From Thermomicrobiales bacterium (GTDB lineage: Bacteria; Chloroflexota; Chloroflexia; Thermomicrobiales; UBA6265): DNA of 5,418 bases. The position numbers and the translations under genes are program-made. Positions 1 through 5,418 of this stretch are shown piece by piece. Location of the stretch: positions 1 through 5,418 of the forward strand of contig JAICJJ010000235.1 of the NCBI GenBank assembly GCA_025928535.1, written 5' to 3'. Numbering within the stretch: the first letter of the stretch is position 1; each line of letters starts with the position of its first letter. The notes beneath the pieces were generated by a model that did not search any database, had not been told where the DNA came from, and worked only from the letters and a program-made list of their open reading frames with translations.

Positions 1-245
1 ACCGGCGAGCCGGACGCGACGACGCCGGGCGTCGGCGCCGGCGTCGCCAGCGGCGTGGCGAAGAGCGCCGTCAGTTCCGCCCGGGAACGAGGCGGCGCCT
101 CGCACGGCGCCGAGATGGGCGTGGGCGTGGCGGTCGAGGCGGCGAAGCCGGGCGTCATGACGAGGCCGGGCAGCAACACGGCGGCGAGCGCCGCGCCGCG
201 CAGGGCGAGCGAGCGGCGCGGCGAAAGGGCGAGATCGGTCGGCAT
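1..245 (-). CDS. Exported protein of unknown function, N-terminal fragment
   Basis: The reading frame opens at an ATG at 245 and stays open to the left edge, so only the first 81 codons are visible. The product starts MPTDLALSPRRSLALRGAAL, then a hydrophobic run (AAVLLPGLVMTPGFAA): a signal peptide with two n-region arginines and a likely cleavage after GFAA near residue 37. There is no lipobox, so it is probably not a lipoprotein. The mature part is Thr/Pro/Ala-rich and contains a Cys at residue 49 followed by APPRSRAELTALFATP, then a TPAPTP linker. I associate a Cys - PRS - EL - Thr/Pro linker layout with secreted proteins of Thermomicrobiales-like Chloroflexota, but this is from memory. 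The functional domain lies outside the window, so no function is assigned. No Shine-Dalgarno sequence precedes the ATG. The gene begins 52 bp past the peptidase stop on the same strand and could share its transcript. Confidence 0.7.
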   Translation of the reverse strand, partial: MPTDLALSPRRSLALRGAALAAVLLPGLVMTPGFAASTATPTPISAPCEAPPRSRAELTALFATPLATPAPTPGVVASGSP

Positions 246-258
246 GGCGCGACGATAG

Positions 259-296
259 CACGACCGGACGAGGGTCGGCCTGCGGTCCGGGTCGTG
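259..296 (-). other. Imperfect hairpin between the peptidase and the next gene
   Basis: Right after the peptidase stop codon the minus strand reads CACGACCCGGAC, a 15-nt spacer, then GTCCGGTCGTG. The arms pair over 11 bp with one bulged C. No T-run follows, so it is not a classical intrinsic terminator. It could partly end or attenuate transcription before the gene starting at 245, or protect the 3' end of the peptidase message. In GC-rich DNA such a hairpin can also arise by chance. Confidence 0.35.
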
Positions 297-297
297 A

Positions 298-1632
298 TCA
301 GGCGGCGCCGAGGTAGAGCAGCGGCGCATCGAGCGGCCGCACGCTCCCTCCTTTGCCCTTGCCCTTCTTTGTCGCCTGCGTCGCTCCCATCGGCTCCGAG
401 GCCGTCGCCGCCAGCCACGATCGGGCGGCGGCGACGCGCGATCCCGGCGCGGGTTGCGCGCTTGCAAGGAAGAGCGCGATCGCGCCGGCGACGTGCGGCG
501 TCGCCTGGCTGGTGCCGCTGTAGCGCGAAAGGGAGCCATTCCTGATGCCGAGCGACACGATGCAGTCGCCGGGCGCGACGATGTCAACGGCCGGCCCGAA
601 GTTGCTGAACTTGGCGAGCGTGTCGTCGCGATTCTTGTCGCACGTCTTCCCGCCGTTGCCTCCCGGCTTGCCGTCGGAGTCGGCCAGCGCGGCGACGGTG
701 ACCACTTCGTCGTAGGCGGCCGGAGCGAAACCCGAGGCGTCCTTCCGCTGATTGCCGGCGGCGACGACGATGGCGATGTCGTCGTTGTTGACGAGTTTGC
801 AGATCGCCGCATGCAGGCCGGTCGGCAGCGCGGACTGGCAATCGGTGTCGCTGCCTTCGATGGGGCCGCCGAAACTGAGGTTGACGACGTCGATCGTGTC
901 GCGATGGGCGTCGACCCAGTCGAGCCCGCAGATGACCGACGACCAGGTGCCCGTTCCTTTTGCGGTGAGCACGGAAACCGACCAGAGGCGCGCCCCCGGC
1001 GCCACGCCGACGACCCCGGCGTCGTTGTCGATCGCGCCGATGATTCCGGCGACGTTCGTGCCGTGTCCGTTGTGGTCGGTCGTGTCGCCGCCGCTCAGGT
1101 CGCACTGCTTGACGTCGCTGCTGGTGTCGAAGACATTCGTGCCGCCGGCGACATTCAGGTCGGCGCGGCCCGAGATGCCGGTGTCGAGCACGGCGATGTC
1201 GACGTCGATCGGCGGGCCGTCCTGACCGTCGATGCTCGCCAGCGGGCTTTTGTCGGCGGCGATCCGGCGGACGCCGGTCGGGATGCGCTGGCCGGCGATG
1301 CGGACGGCCGGGTCAGGGCCGATCGACGTGCCGCGCCGGGAGCGGGCGGCGCGCACCGCGCTCGCCGGCAATGCCGCGGCGAAGCCGTTCAGGACGTGGC
1401 GATAGATGTAGGTCGGTTGGACGCCGAGGTCGTGGGCGGCTTGGGCGGGGTCGGCGCCGGCCGGTACGGCGACGATGCTGAGCGGCGTCGCCTCATGCTG
1501 ACCGCTCGTGTCGCGCCGCGACCGAGCCGCTCCAGGAACCAGCGGCAGCGTCGTCGCGAGCAATGCGACGACAGCGACGACGCGCCAGAGCGATGCCCCG
1601 GCGCGCCGCCGCGCCGACGAATGCGTTTCCAC
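298..1632 (-). CDS. Secreted subtilisin-like serine peptidase (S8 family) with I9-like propeptide
   Basis: A 444-residue preproprotein that cleaves peptide bonds outside the cell. Residues 1-38 form a signal peptide: basic SARRRAGASLWR, a hydrophobic VVAVVALLATTLPLV core, and cleavage near PGAARS. Residues about 52-115 look like an I9 propeptide, with YRHVLNGFAAALP typical of this chaperone/inhibitor fold. The catalytic domain follows, with Asp150 in AVLDTGISG, His190 in DHNGHGTNVAGIIGA, oxyanion Asn294 in VVAAGNQ and nucleophile Ser375 in SGTSQATPHVAG; all are intact and in the usual D-H-N-S order. The C-terminus has a basic KKGKGKG patch (about 422-428) and no membrane anchor, so the enzyme is probably released. 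Six Cys in the mature part could form disulfides. I chose the GTG at 1632 because GAGGGAG stands 6 bp upstream; an in-frame GTG at 1653 would add seven residues but lacks a ribosome binding site. The family is secure; the substrate is unknown. Confidence 0.95.
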   Translation of the reverse strand: METHSSARRRAGASLWRVVAVVALLATTLPLVPGAARSRRDTSGQHEATPLSIVAVPAGADPAQAAHDLGVQPTYIYRHVLNGFAAALPASAVRAARSRRGTSIGPDPAVRIAGQRIPTGVRRIAADKSPLASIDGQDGPPIDVDIAVLDTGISGRADLNVAGGTNVFDTSSDVKQCDLSGGDTTDHNGHGTNVAGIIGAIDNDAGVVGVAPGARLWSVSVLTAKGTGTWSSVICGLDWVDAHRDTIDVVNLSFGGPIEGSDTDCQSALPTGLHAAICKLVNNDDIAIVVAAGNQRKDASGFAPAAYDEVVTVAALADSDGKPGGNGGKTCDKNRDDTLAKFSNFGPAVDIVAPGDCIVSLGIRNGSLSRYSGTSQATPHVAGAIALFLASAQPAPGSRVAAARSWLAATASEPMGATQATKKGKGKGGSVRPLDAPLLYLGAA

Positions 1633-1638
1633 CCGGCT

Positions 1639-1645
1639 CTCCCTC
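1639..1645 (-). promoter_or_regulatory. Ribosome binding site that decides the peptidase start
   Basis: The minus strand reads GAGGGAG, then six bases (AGCCGG), then the GTG at 1632. The purine-rich match and spacing fit a Shine-Dalgarno site. The alternative GTG at 1653 lies upstream of this site and is preceded by CTGATCCCGCAG, which has no such match. Confidence 0.6.
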
Positions 1646-1686
1646 TCTTTCACCTGCGGGATCAGCGAACGATCCAGCGAGCCGCG

Positions 1687-1742
1687 TTCATTTTCGTTTC
1701 ATGTTCACGTATGAGAACCTTATCTGAAATTCATGTTGACGT
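1687..1742 (-). repeat. Direct repeat of a 13-mer upstream of the peptidase
   Basis: On the minus strand ACGTCAACATGAA (1742-1730) and ACGTGAACATGAA (1710-1698) match at 12 of 13 positions, with starts 32 bp apart, about three helical turns. A shortened third copy, ACGAAAATGAA (1697-1687), follows immediately. The placement 50-110 bp before the peptidase start suggests binding sites for a regulator on one face of the helix. The regulator is not identified. Confidence 0.45.
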
Positions 1743-1752
1743 CCAGAGTCAA
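1722..1752 (-). promoter_or_regulatory. Possible promoter of the peptidase gene
   Basis: The minus strand has TTGACT at 1752-1747, a five-of-six match to the sigma-70 -35 consensus. The best -10 candidate is weak: TCAGAT at 1727-1722, with a long 19-bp spacer, so the site is tentative. The -35 overlaps one arm of an interrupted palindrome (TTGAC, 7 bp, GTCAA; 1736-1752), and the 13-mer copies lie around the proposed -10 and start region, which would suit an operator. If correct, the leader would be roughly 80 nt. Confidence 0.3.
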
Positions 1753-1930
1753 GCGCTATCACTCGATAAAATTGGCCCATTGGGAGGTCGCTGGTGAAAA
1801 ATCCGTGATCTTCTGATGAACCCGATGTGAGCGGCTCGACCGCGTGGCGGCCACAGGTTGAACGTGAGGGCAAGCGACTCAAGCCAGCGCGCCATGCGGA
1901 TGACACGGCGCGGTGGACACGCCGCCATCA

Positions 1931-1970
1931 CGAGCGGGGCCGGGTTCGAACTCGAACCCGGCCCCGCTCG
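1931..1970 (-). terminator. Perfect GC-rich hairpin after the stalk gene, probable terminator
   Basis: Two 19-base arms, each reading CGAGCGGGGCCGGGTTCGA from its own 5' end, pair perfectly around a 2-base centre (AC); in RNA the innermost pairs would open to make a loop. The hairpin starts 24 bp after the stop codon of the stalk gene and precedes the putative peptidase promoter. No T-run follows on either strand, so it departs from the textbook intrinsic terminator. Hairpins without a T-run are often assumed to terminate or to stabilise 3' ends in high-GC bacteria. Confidence 0.65.
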
Positions 1971-1994
1971 GCGTATTCGCGGTGAACGCCCGGA

Positions 1995-4900
1995 TCAGGC
2001 GGCGGCGCGCCGTCCGAAGCGGAGCCAGGCCAGCCCGGCCAGCGGCCAGACGAGGCTGAATCCGAGCAACGCCCCGGTGAGGGGCGACGGCGCCGGCCCG
2101 GCCAGCGGCCCGGCGCCCGTGTTCGGCGGATTGCGCGTGCCGAGGCAATTGAAGATCCAGACGTTCGCCCGCTGCCCCGCCTGGACGACGATGTTGCCGC
2201 GGGCATCGACGCTGTCCGATTGGGCGCGGCACCACGTGCCGCCGACTTCCTGCAGCGCGTACGTGCCCGGCGGCAACGCGACGAAGGACAGCAGCCCGTC
2301 GTCGTTGGTCGCGCCGGTTCCGCGCGGCACGAAGTTCGTGCCGTCGAAGACCGACAGCGCGAAGCGGACGCCCGCGCCTTGCGGCTGGCACTGCCCGTAC
2401 CAGTCGAAATCGGGCGGATAGGCGGTCGCGGCGCAGCCGAGTTTGTGAACCACGATCGTACCGGACGTCTGCGTCACCTGATCCGGCACGTTGAACCAGG
2501 TGCAGGTCACGGCCTGACCGGCGGTCAGACGCAGATCGACAGCCGTGCCGACGATCCGGCTGGTCGGGTTGTCGGCGTCGAGCCCGCAGAAGGCGAACGT
2601 CGTCTGCGCGGCGGACGGCGCCGTTTCGGTCAGCGTGTAGGCGCCCGGTGCCAGATTGACGAACTGCGTCTTTCCTTGCTGACCGATGTCGCCGGTGACG
2701 CGCCGGGCGGACGATTGCCCGTCGATCCGGAAGACGACGTTGTTCGTCAGATTCTGGTCTTGCAGGCAGGCGGCGACGAAGTCGGCGTAGACCGTGCCCT
2801 GGAAGCCGGGGGCGCAGGTGTATTTCCGGATCGCCACCGAAGCGGGCGCCGGCGCCGGCGGGGCGACGTCGTTGAGGACGACGACGGTCGTCTGCTGGTT
2901 GACGAAGATCGTCACCGGCTCTTGCTGATCGCCGGGCAGATCGGGCGACAGTTCCTGCAGCAGATAATCGCCGGCCGGCACGGTCGTCTGGAAGATGCCA
3001 TCGGCGCCGGTCGAAAACTCGACCGGTTTCCCGCCGCCGGCGGGCGTCAGGCGGAAACTCGCGTCGGAGACGACGCAGCCGGCCGTTTGCGTCAACTGGT
3101 TGCCGCCCGGATTCGACGAATCGATGAAGCGCGTCCCTTCGCCCGCCTCGCCCGCCGGGCAGGTGAATTTGATGACCCGGATCGAGCCGGTGTTCGGCGG
3201 CGGCGGCGCCAGTTGGTCTTCGACGTCGACCGTCGTCGTCGCGCCCGGATTGACGACGATGTTCGTCACCGGCGCGGCCGGCAGGTAGCCGGCGGGAGCT
3301 TGCGTCTCGACCAGTTTGTAGATGCCGGGCGCCAGATTGTCGAAGACGATTTGGCCGTTGGCGTCCGAGCAGAGCGGCTGCTGCCCGTCGGTCTGGAGAT
3401 CGAAGCAAGCGCCTTGCAGCGGATTGCCGTTCTGGTTCGTCTTTTGGACGAGCACCCGACCCGGCCGCAGCGTGTTCTGGACGGTGACGCGGGTCGTCCG
3501 GTTTTGCTGGATCGTCACCTGCTGATCGGCGATCGGTTGGTAGGAGGCTGAGGGCCGGCGCGTCTCGCGCAAGGTGAACGTGCCGACGCCAATCTGGGTG
3601 AAGGTGATGACGCCGTCGGCCGCGCCGTCGTCGCTGTCGCAGCGGCTGGCGATCGTCGCATTGCCTTGCAGAAGGGCGAAGCAGGTGCCCGGCAGCGCGG
3701 CGTTGGCCGAATCGACCTTGCTGACGGCGAGCGAGCCGGTTTGCGGCGGCGGCGGCACGGGCGTGTTTTTCACCGTCACATCGGCGCGCTGGCCGGGCGC
3801 GACGGTGATCCGCTGGTCGCCCGCCGTTTGATAGCCGCTCGGCGTCTGCGTTTCGCGGACGACGTAATCGCCCGGCGCGACGCCGTTGAGGAGGATCAAC
3901 CCGGCCGCCGGATTGGCGTCGTTGGCGTCGTTGTCGCACAACTGGTAGCCAGTTCCGCCGTCGGCCCGGATCAGGGCGAAACAGGCGCCGCCCAACGCCG
4001 CGCCGTTGGCGTCCGTCTTGGCGATCAAAACGGCGCCGGGCCGCGGCGTGACCGTCATCGTGACCTGGGCGGTTTGCCCTGGCGTGACCCGCACCGCCGT
4101 GTCGCCGGCCGACGCATAGCCGTCCGGCGCGCTCGACATCCGGACGAGATAGGCGCCGTCCTGGACGTTGCCGAAGGTCGTCGTGCCGTCATTGGCGCCG
4201 TCGGCGTCGTCGCAGACGGGGCCGGTCGTGTTGACGCCTTGCAGCAGCAGGAAGCAGGCGCCCGGCACAGGCTTGCCGGCGGGATCGACCGTCTGGACCG
4301 TCAGCCCGCCCCGTTGTGGCGGCGCCGCCGTGTTCGTGACGGTTACCCGCGTCGAGCCGCCGGCGCCGATCGTCACCGATTGATCGGCCGCCGTCTGGAA
4401 ACCGGCCGGCGCGGTCGTCTGGGTCAGCGTGTACGTGCGGGCAGCGAGGTCGTTCAGGCGGATCTGGCCGACGGTCGCGTCGGCGTCGCCCCGCTGGTTG
4501 TCGCAGACGTCGGTCCGATTGCCCGCGCCGCGCAGGCTGAAACAGGCGCCGTCGAGCGGCCGGCCGCGTTGATCGCGGACGGAGATGATGAGCGTGCCGG
4601 TCGTCGCGCGTTGGCGGCGGATCGTCAGCGGCACCCGGACCGGCTGCTGGCCCTTGCGGACGGTGAACGAGCGGCGGTCGGCGACCGCTTGCGCCGCCGT
4701 CGCCGTGCCGGCCGCGCCGGTCGCGGTTTCGTCCGTGTTTTGCGCCACCGCTTCGTAGACGCCGACCGGCAAATCGTTGACCGTGGCGACGCCCTGGTCG
4801 TTGGCGCAATAGGGGCCTTTTTGCGCGCCGGCGTGGTTGAGGACGAAGCATTGCCCTGGCACGGGTTGGCCGAATTCGTCGAACGCCTGCAGTTCGGCGC

Positions 4901-5418
4901 TGCCGGTCGCCGGCGCGGTCGCCGGGCTTTGCATCGTCACGTCTTGCTCGGCATTGCCCTGAATCGTCACGCGCTGGTCGGGAGCCGCGTCGAAGCCTTG
5001 CGGGGCGCGGGTTTGCCGGACGGTGTATTGCCCGGCGTCGAGGTTGGCGAAGCCGACCACCCCGGCCCGGTTGTCGCGGTCGTTCCGGTCGTTGTCGCAC
5101 GCCTGGGCGGCGACGGCGCCGTTTTGATCGAGGACGCTGAAGCAGCCGCCGCCGATCAGGCTCCCGTCGGGGCCGACATTGCTGACGACCAGCGAGCCGG
5201 TCGGCGCTGGCAACGGGGCGACGACGACATTCACCCGAGCGGTCTGTCCCGGCTCGACCGTGACGCCCGTCGAGCGGGCGGCGGCGAAGCCTTGCGGCGG
5301 GGTCGTCTGCGACACGGTGTAGGCGCCGGGCGGCACGCCCTGGAGAGCGATCACGCCCGGCCGCGCGTCGGCGTCGTCGCGGCCGTTGTCGCAGACTGGC
5401 GCCAGGTTGGTCGCGCCC
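1995..5418 (-). CDS. Large surface stalk protein with SpaA/CnaB-type (prealbumin-like) repeats and C-terminal anchor, partial
   Basis: The frame is open from the right edge, where the first visible codons already lie inside a repeat domain (VCDNGRDDAD), to a TGA at 1995-1997. The start and any signal peptide are outside the window; 1140 codons are visible. The product is a chain of at least eleven beta domains of 91-125 residues. Their signature is a first strand such as VLIAKTDANG, then GACF, an acidic turn, an LAPGxYxLxET strand, AP-x-GY and a last strand ending VTVxNT. This is the layout of SpaA/CnaB prealbumin-like domains, which stack into rigid stalks of Gram-positive adhesins and pili and often carry a Lys-Asn isopeptide bond. 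Pro-rich linkers ending in TG (PPPPQTG, PPPPNTG) separate several domains. The end has NPPNTG, a hydrophobic segment and RFGRRAAA, arguing for cell-surface anchoring. A role in adhesion or as a surface layer component is inferred; no ligand-binding domain is visible. Family assignment is confident, function is not. Confidence 0.88.
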   Translation of the reverse strand, partial: GATNLAPVCDNGRDDADARPGVIALQGVPPGAYTVSQTTPPQGFAAARSTGVTVEPGQTARVNVVVAPLPAPTGSLVVSNVGPDGSLIGGGCFSVLDQNGAVAAQACDNDRNDRDNRAGVVGFANLDAGQYTVRQTRAPQGFDAAPDQRVTIQGNAEQDVTMQSPATAPATGSAELQAFDEFGQPVPGQCFVLNHAGAQKGPYCANDQGVATVNDLPVGVYEAVAQNTDETATGAAGTATAAQAVADRRSFTVRKGQQPVRVPLTIRRQRATTGTLIISVRDQRGRPLDGACFSLRGAGNRTDVCDNQRGDADATVGQIRLNDLAARTYTLTQTTAPAGFQTAADQSVTIGAGGSTRVTVTNTAAPPQRGGLTVQTVDPAGKPVPGACFLLLQGVNTTGPVCDDADGANDGTTTFGNVQDGAYLVRMSSAPDGYASAGDTAVRVTPGQTAQVTMTVTPRPGAVLIAKTDANGAALGGACFALIRADGGTGYQLCDNDANDANPAAGLILLNGVAPGDYVVRETQTPSGYQTAGDQRITVAPGQRADVTVKNTPVPPPPQTGSLAVSKVDSANAALPGTCFALLQGNATIASRCDSDDGAADGVITFTQIGVGTFTLRETRRPSASYQPIADQQVTIQQNRTTRVTVQNTLRPGRVLVQKTNQNGNPLQGACFDLQTDGQQPLCSDANGQIVFDNLAPGIYKLVETQAPAGYLPAAPVTNIVVNPGATTTVDVEDQLAPPPPNTGSIRVIKFTCPAGEAGEGTRFIDSSNPGGNQLTQTAGCVVSDASFRLTPAGGGKPVEFSTGADGIFQTTVPAGDYLLQELSPDLPGDQQEPVTIFVNQQTTVVVLNDVAPPAPAPASVAIRKYTCAPGFQGTVYADFVAACLQDQNLTNNVVFRIDGQSSARRVTGDIGQQGKTQFVNLAPGAYTLTETAPSAAQTTFAFCGLDADNPTSRIVGTAVDLRLTAGQAVTCTWFNVPDQVTQTSGTIVVHKLGCAATAYPPDFDWYGQCQPQGAGVRFALSVFDGTNFVPRGTGATNDDGLLSFVALPPGTYALQEVGGTWCRAQSDSVDARGNIVVQAGQRANVWIFNCLGTRNPPNTGAGPLAGPAPSPLTGALLGFSLVWPLAGLAWLRFGRRAAA
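1998..2132 (-). other. C-terminal anchor: NPPNTG motif, hydrophobic helix, basic tail
   Basis: The last 45 residues contain NPPNTG at 2115-2132, a Gly/Pro/Ala spacer, the hydrophobic segment LTGALLGFSLVWPLAGLAWL and the tail RFGRRAAA. The order TG motif, helix, positive tail is that of sortase cell-wall sorting signals (classically LPxTG). The motif deviates from LPxTG, and similar xTG sequences occur in linkers elsewhere in the protein, so the helix may act simply as a membrane anchor. Confidence 0.6.
2115..3185 (-). repeat. Membrane-proximal stalk domains R9-R11: longer, isopeptide residues, other Cys layout
   Basis: R9 (2835-3185), R10 (2460-2834) and R11 (2115-2459) are 115-125 residues long, against 91-102 for R2-R8. 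Each has Lys in strand one (VIKFTC, IRKYTC, VHKLGC), Glu in the Y-x-L-x-E strand (E78, E70, E71) and Asn near the end (VLND, WFNV, IFNC). The GxCF/CD pair is absent. Instead a Cys sits three residues after the Lys and another 14-28 residues later. R10 and R11 have two more at matching places (C83/C111 and C77/C105), the last next to the Asn strand. These three look like a separate subfamily from R1-R8. Confidence 0.7.
3186..4034 (-). repeat. Middle stalk domains R6-R8: Cys pair plus isopeptide residues
   Basis: R6 (3735-4034), R7 (3459-3734) and R8 (3186-3458) have the complete set expected for an intramolecular isopeptide bond. This is Lys6 in all three, Glu61/57/51 in the ET-x-xP strand, and Asn90, Asn87 or Asp81 in the last strand. 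They also keep the Cys at residue 18 and a second at 33, 32 and 30. They end in PPPPQTG, LRPG and PPPPNTG linkers. The bond itself is inferred from family knowledge; the residues are seen directly. Confidence 0.75.
4035..5418 (-). repeat. Distal stalk domains R1-R5: Cys-pair type without isopeptide residues
   Basis: R1 (5196-5418, incomplete), R2 (4902-5195), R3 (4596-4901), R4 (4308-4595) and R5 (4035-4307) share the fold but not the cross-linking residues. At the Lys position of strand one they have Asn, Ala, Val and Thr (R2-R5); at the Glu position Gln, Gln, Gln and Met (R1, R2, R4, R5); only R4 keeps the terminal Asn. R2-R5 each have a Cys at domain residue 18 (GxCF) and another at 31-33, usually followed by Asp. 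Only the second Cys of R1 is in the window. R3 is the most divergent: it lacks the AP-x-GY motif and has an Ala/Thr-rich insertion in its place. Confidence 0.75.

Larger units (their letters stand above)
1654..1994. other. Intergenic region between the stalk gene and the peptidase gene
   Basis: About 340 bp separate the stalk-gene stop from the peptidase gene. No convincing gene is present; the open frames crossing it have no recognisable motif, no ribosome binding site and run into neighbouring genes. It contains three things. A GC-rich perfect hairpin lies at 1931-1970. An unremarkable stretch runs from about 1800 to 1930. A distinctly AT-richer stretch from about 1686 to 1775 holds the repeated 13-mer and the possible promoter described separately. 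The AT-rich part lies directly upstream of the peptidase and is most likely its control region. Confidence 0.6.

Noticed and set aside
1736..1765. Plus-strand TTGACG as a -35 box for a rightward promoter
   Set aside because: There is no acceptable -10 at normal spacing and no supported plus-strand gene downstream.
454..1797. A 447-codon open frame on the plus strand, opposite the peptidase
   Set aside because: It is antisense to a gene with all subtilase motifs, its product is low-complexity Arg/Ala/Asp/Val-rich with no recognisable domain, and long antisense frames are expected in high-GC coding DNA.
1688..1906. A 72-codon minus-strand frame in the intergenic region, a possible small gene
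   Set aside because: No ribosome binding site or recognisable motif; it covers the likely promoter and repeated 13-mers of the peptidase.
2220..3551. A 443-codon open frame on the plus strand opposite the stalk gene
   Set aside because: Antisense shadow of a GC-rich coding region; the product is Arg/Asp/Gly-rich without motifs.
1879..3939. A 686-codon open frame on the minus strand, in another frame of the stalk gene
   Set aside because: The product is extremely Arg-rich and low in complexity, and the overlapping frame encodes clear prealbumin-like domains.
5352..5354. GTG as the start of the stalk gene
   Set aside because: The frame continues upstream to the window edge with residues that fit a repeat domain (VCDNGRDDADARPG), so this codon is an internal valine.
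4189..5418. Regular recurrence of GC-rich words, considered as a DNA tandem repeat or CRISPR-like array
   Set aside because: The periodicity follows the protein domains (about 270-300 bp) and copies are diverged in DNA; there are no identical short repeats with unique spacers.

Overview
The window is high-GC bacterial DNA. All three genes I can support read right to left, on the minus strand. The proteins are those of an exported or cell-surface locus: a very large repeat protein with a C-terminal membrane anchor, a secreted subtilase, and the N-terminus of a further exported protein. The high GC, the Thr/Pro/Ala-rich mature N-terminus of the leftmost protein and the prealbumin-like repeat protein ending in an NTG-type anchor remind me of Chloroflexota, in particular Thermomicrobiales-like genomes. 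This is an inference from style; no marker gene is present to prove it.

Right to left, in the direction of transcription: (1) 1995-5418 is the 3' part (1140 codons visible, start outside the window) of a stalk-like surface protein. It is built from at least eleven SpaA/CnaB-type (prealbumin-like) beta domains, followed by a Pro-rich NPPNTG segment, a hydrophobic helix and an Arg-rich tail. (2) A perfect 19-bp GC hairpin at 1931-1970 lies 24 bp past its stop and probably ends the transcript. (3) 1654-1930 is non-coding; its part from about 1686 to 1775 is clearly AT-richer, holds a repeated 13-mer at 32-bp spacing and a possible -35 box, and is the likely promoter of the next gene. (4) 298-1632 is a complete secreted S8 serine peptidase with signal peptide, I9-like propeptide and an intact D-H-N-S set. 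(5) A 52-bp gap holding an imperfect hairpin leads into the start (at 245) of a third exported protein cut off by the left edge.

The most notable observation is inside the stalk protein. The domains fall into three zones. The distal ones (R1-R5) have lost the Lys/Glu/Asn residues that form the intramolecular isopeptide bond, and keep one Cys pair each (only one Cys of R1 is in the window). The middle ones (R6-R8) have both the Cys pair and a complete Lys/Glu/Asn(Asp) set. The membrane-proximal ones (R9-R11) are longer, keep the isopeptide set and use a different Cys layout. This suggests a rod whose covalent stabilisation changes along its length. Most Cys-pair domains also carry a Cys-Asp-rich loop that looks able to bind a metal. 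A link between the protease and the stalk protein is suggested only by adjacency.
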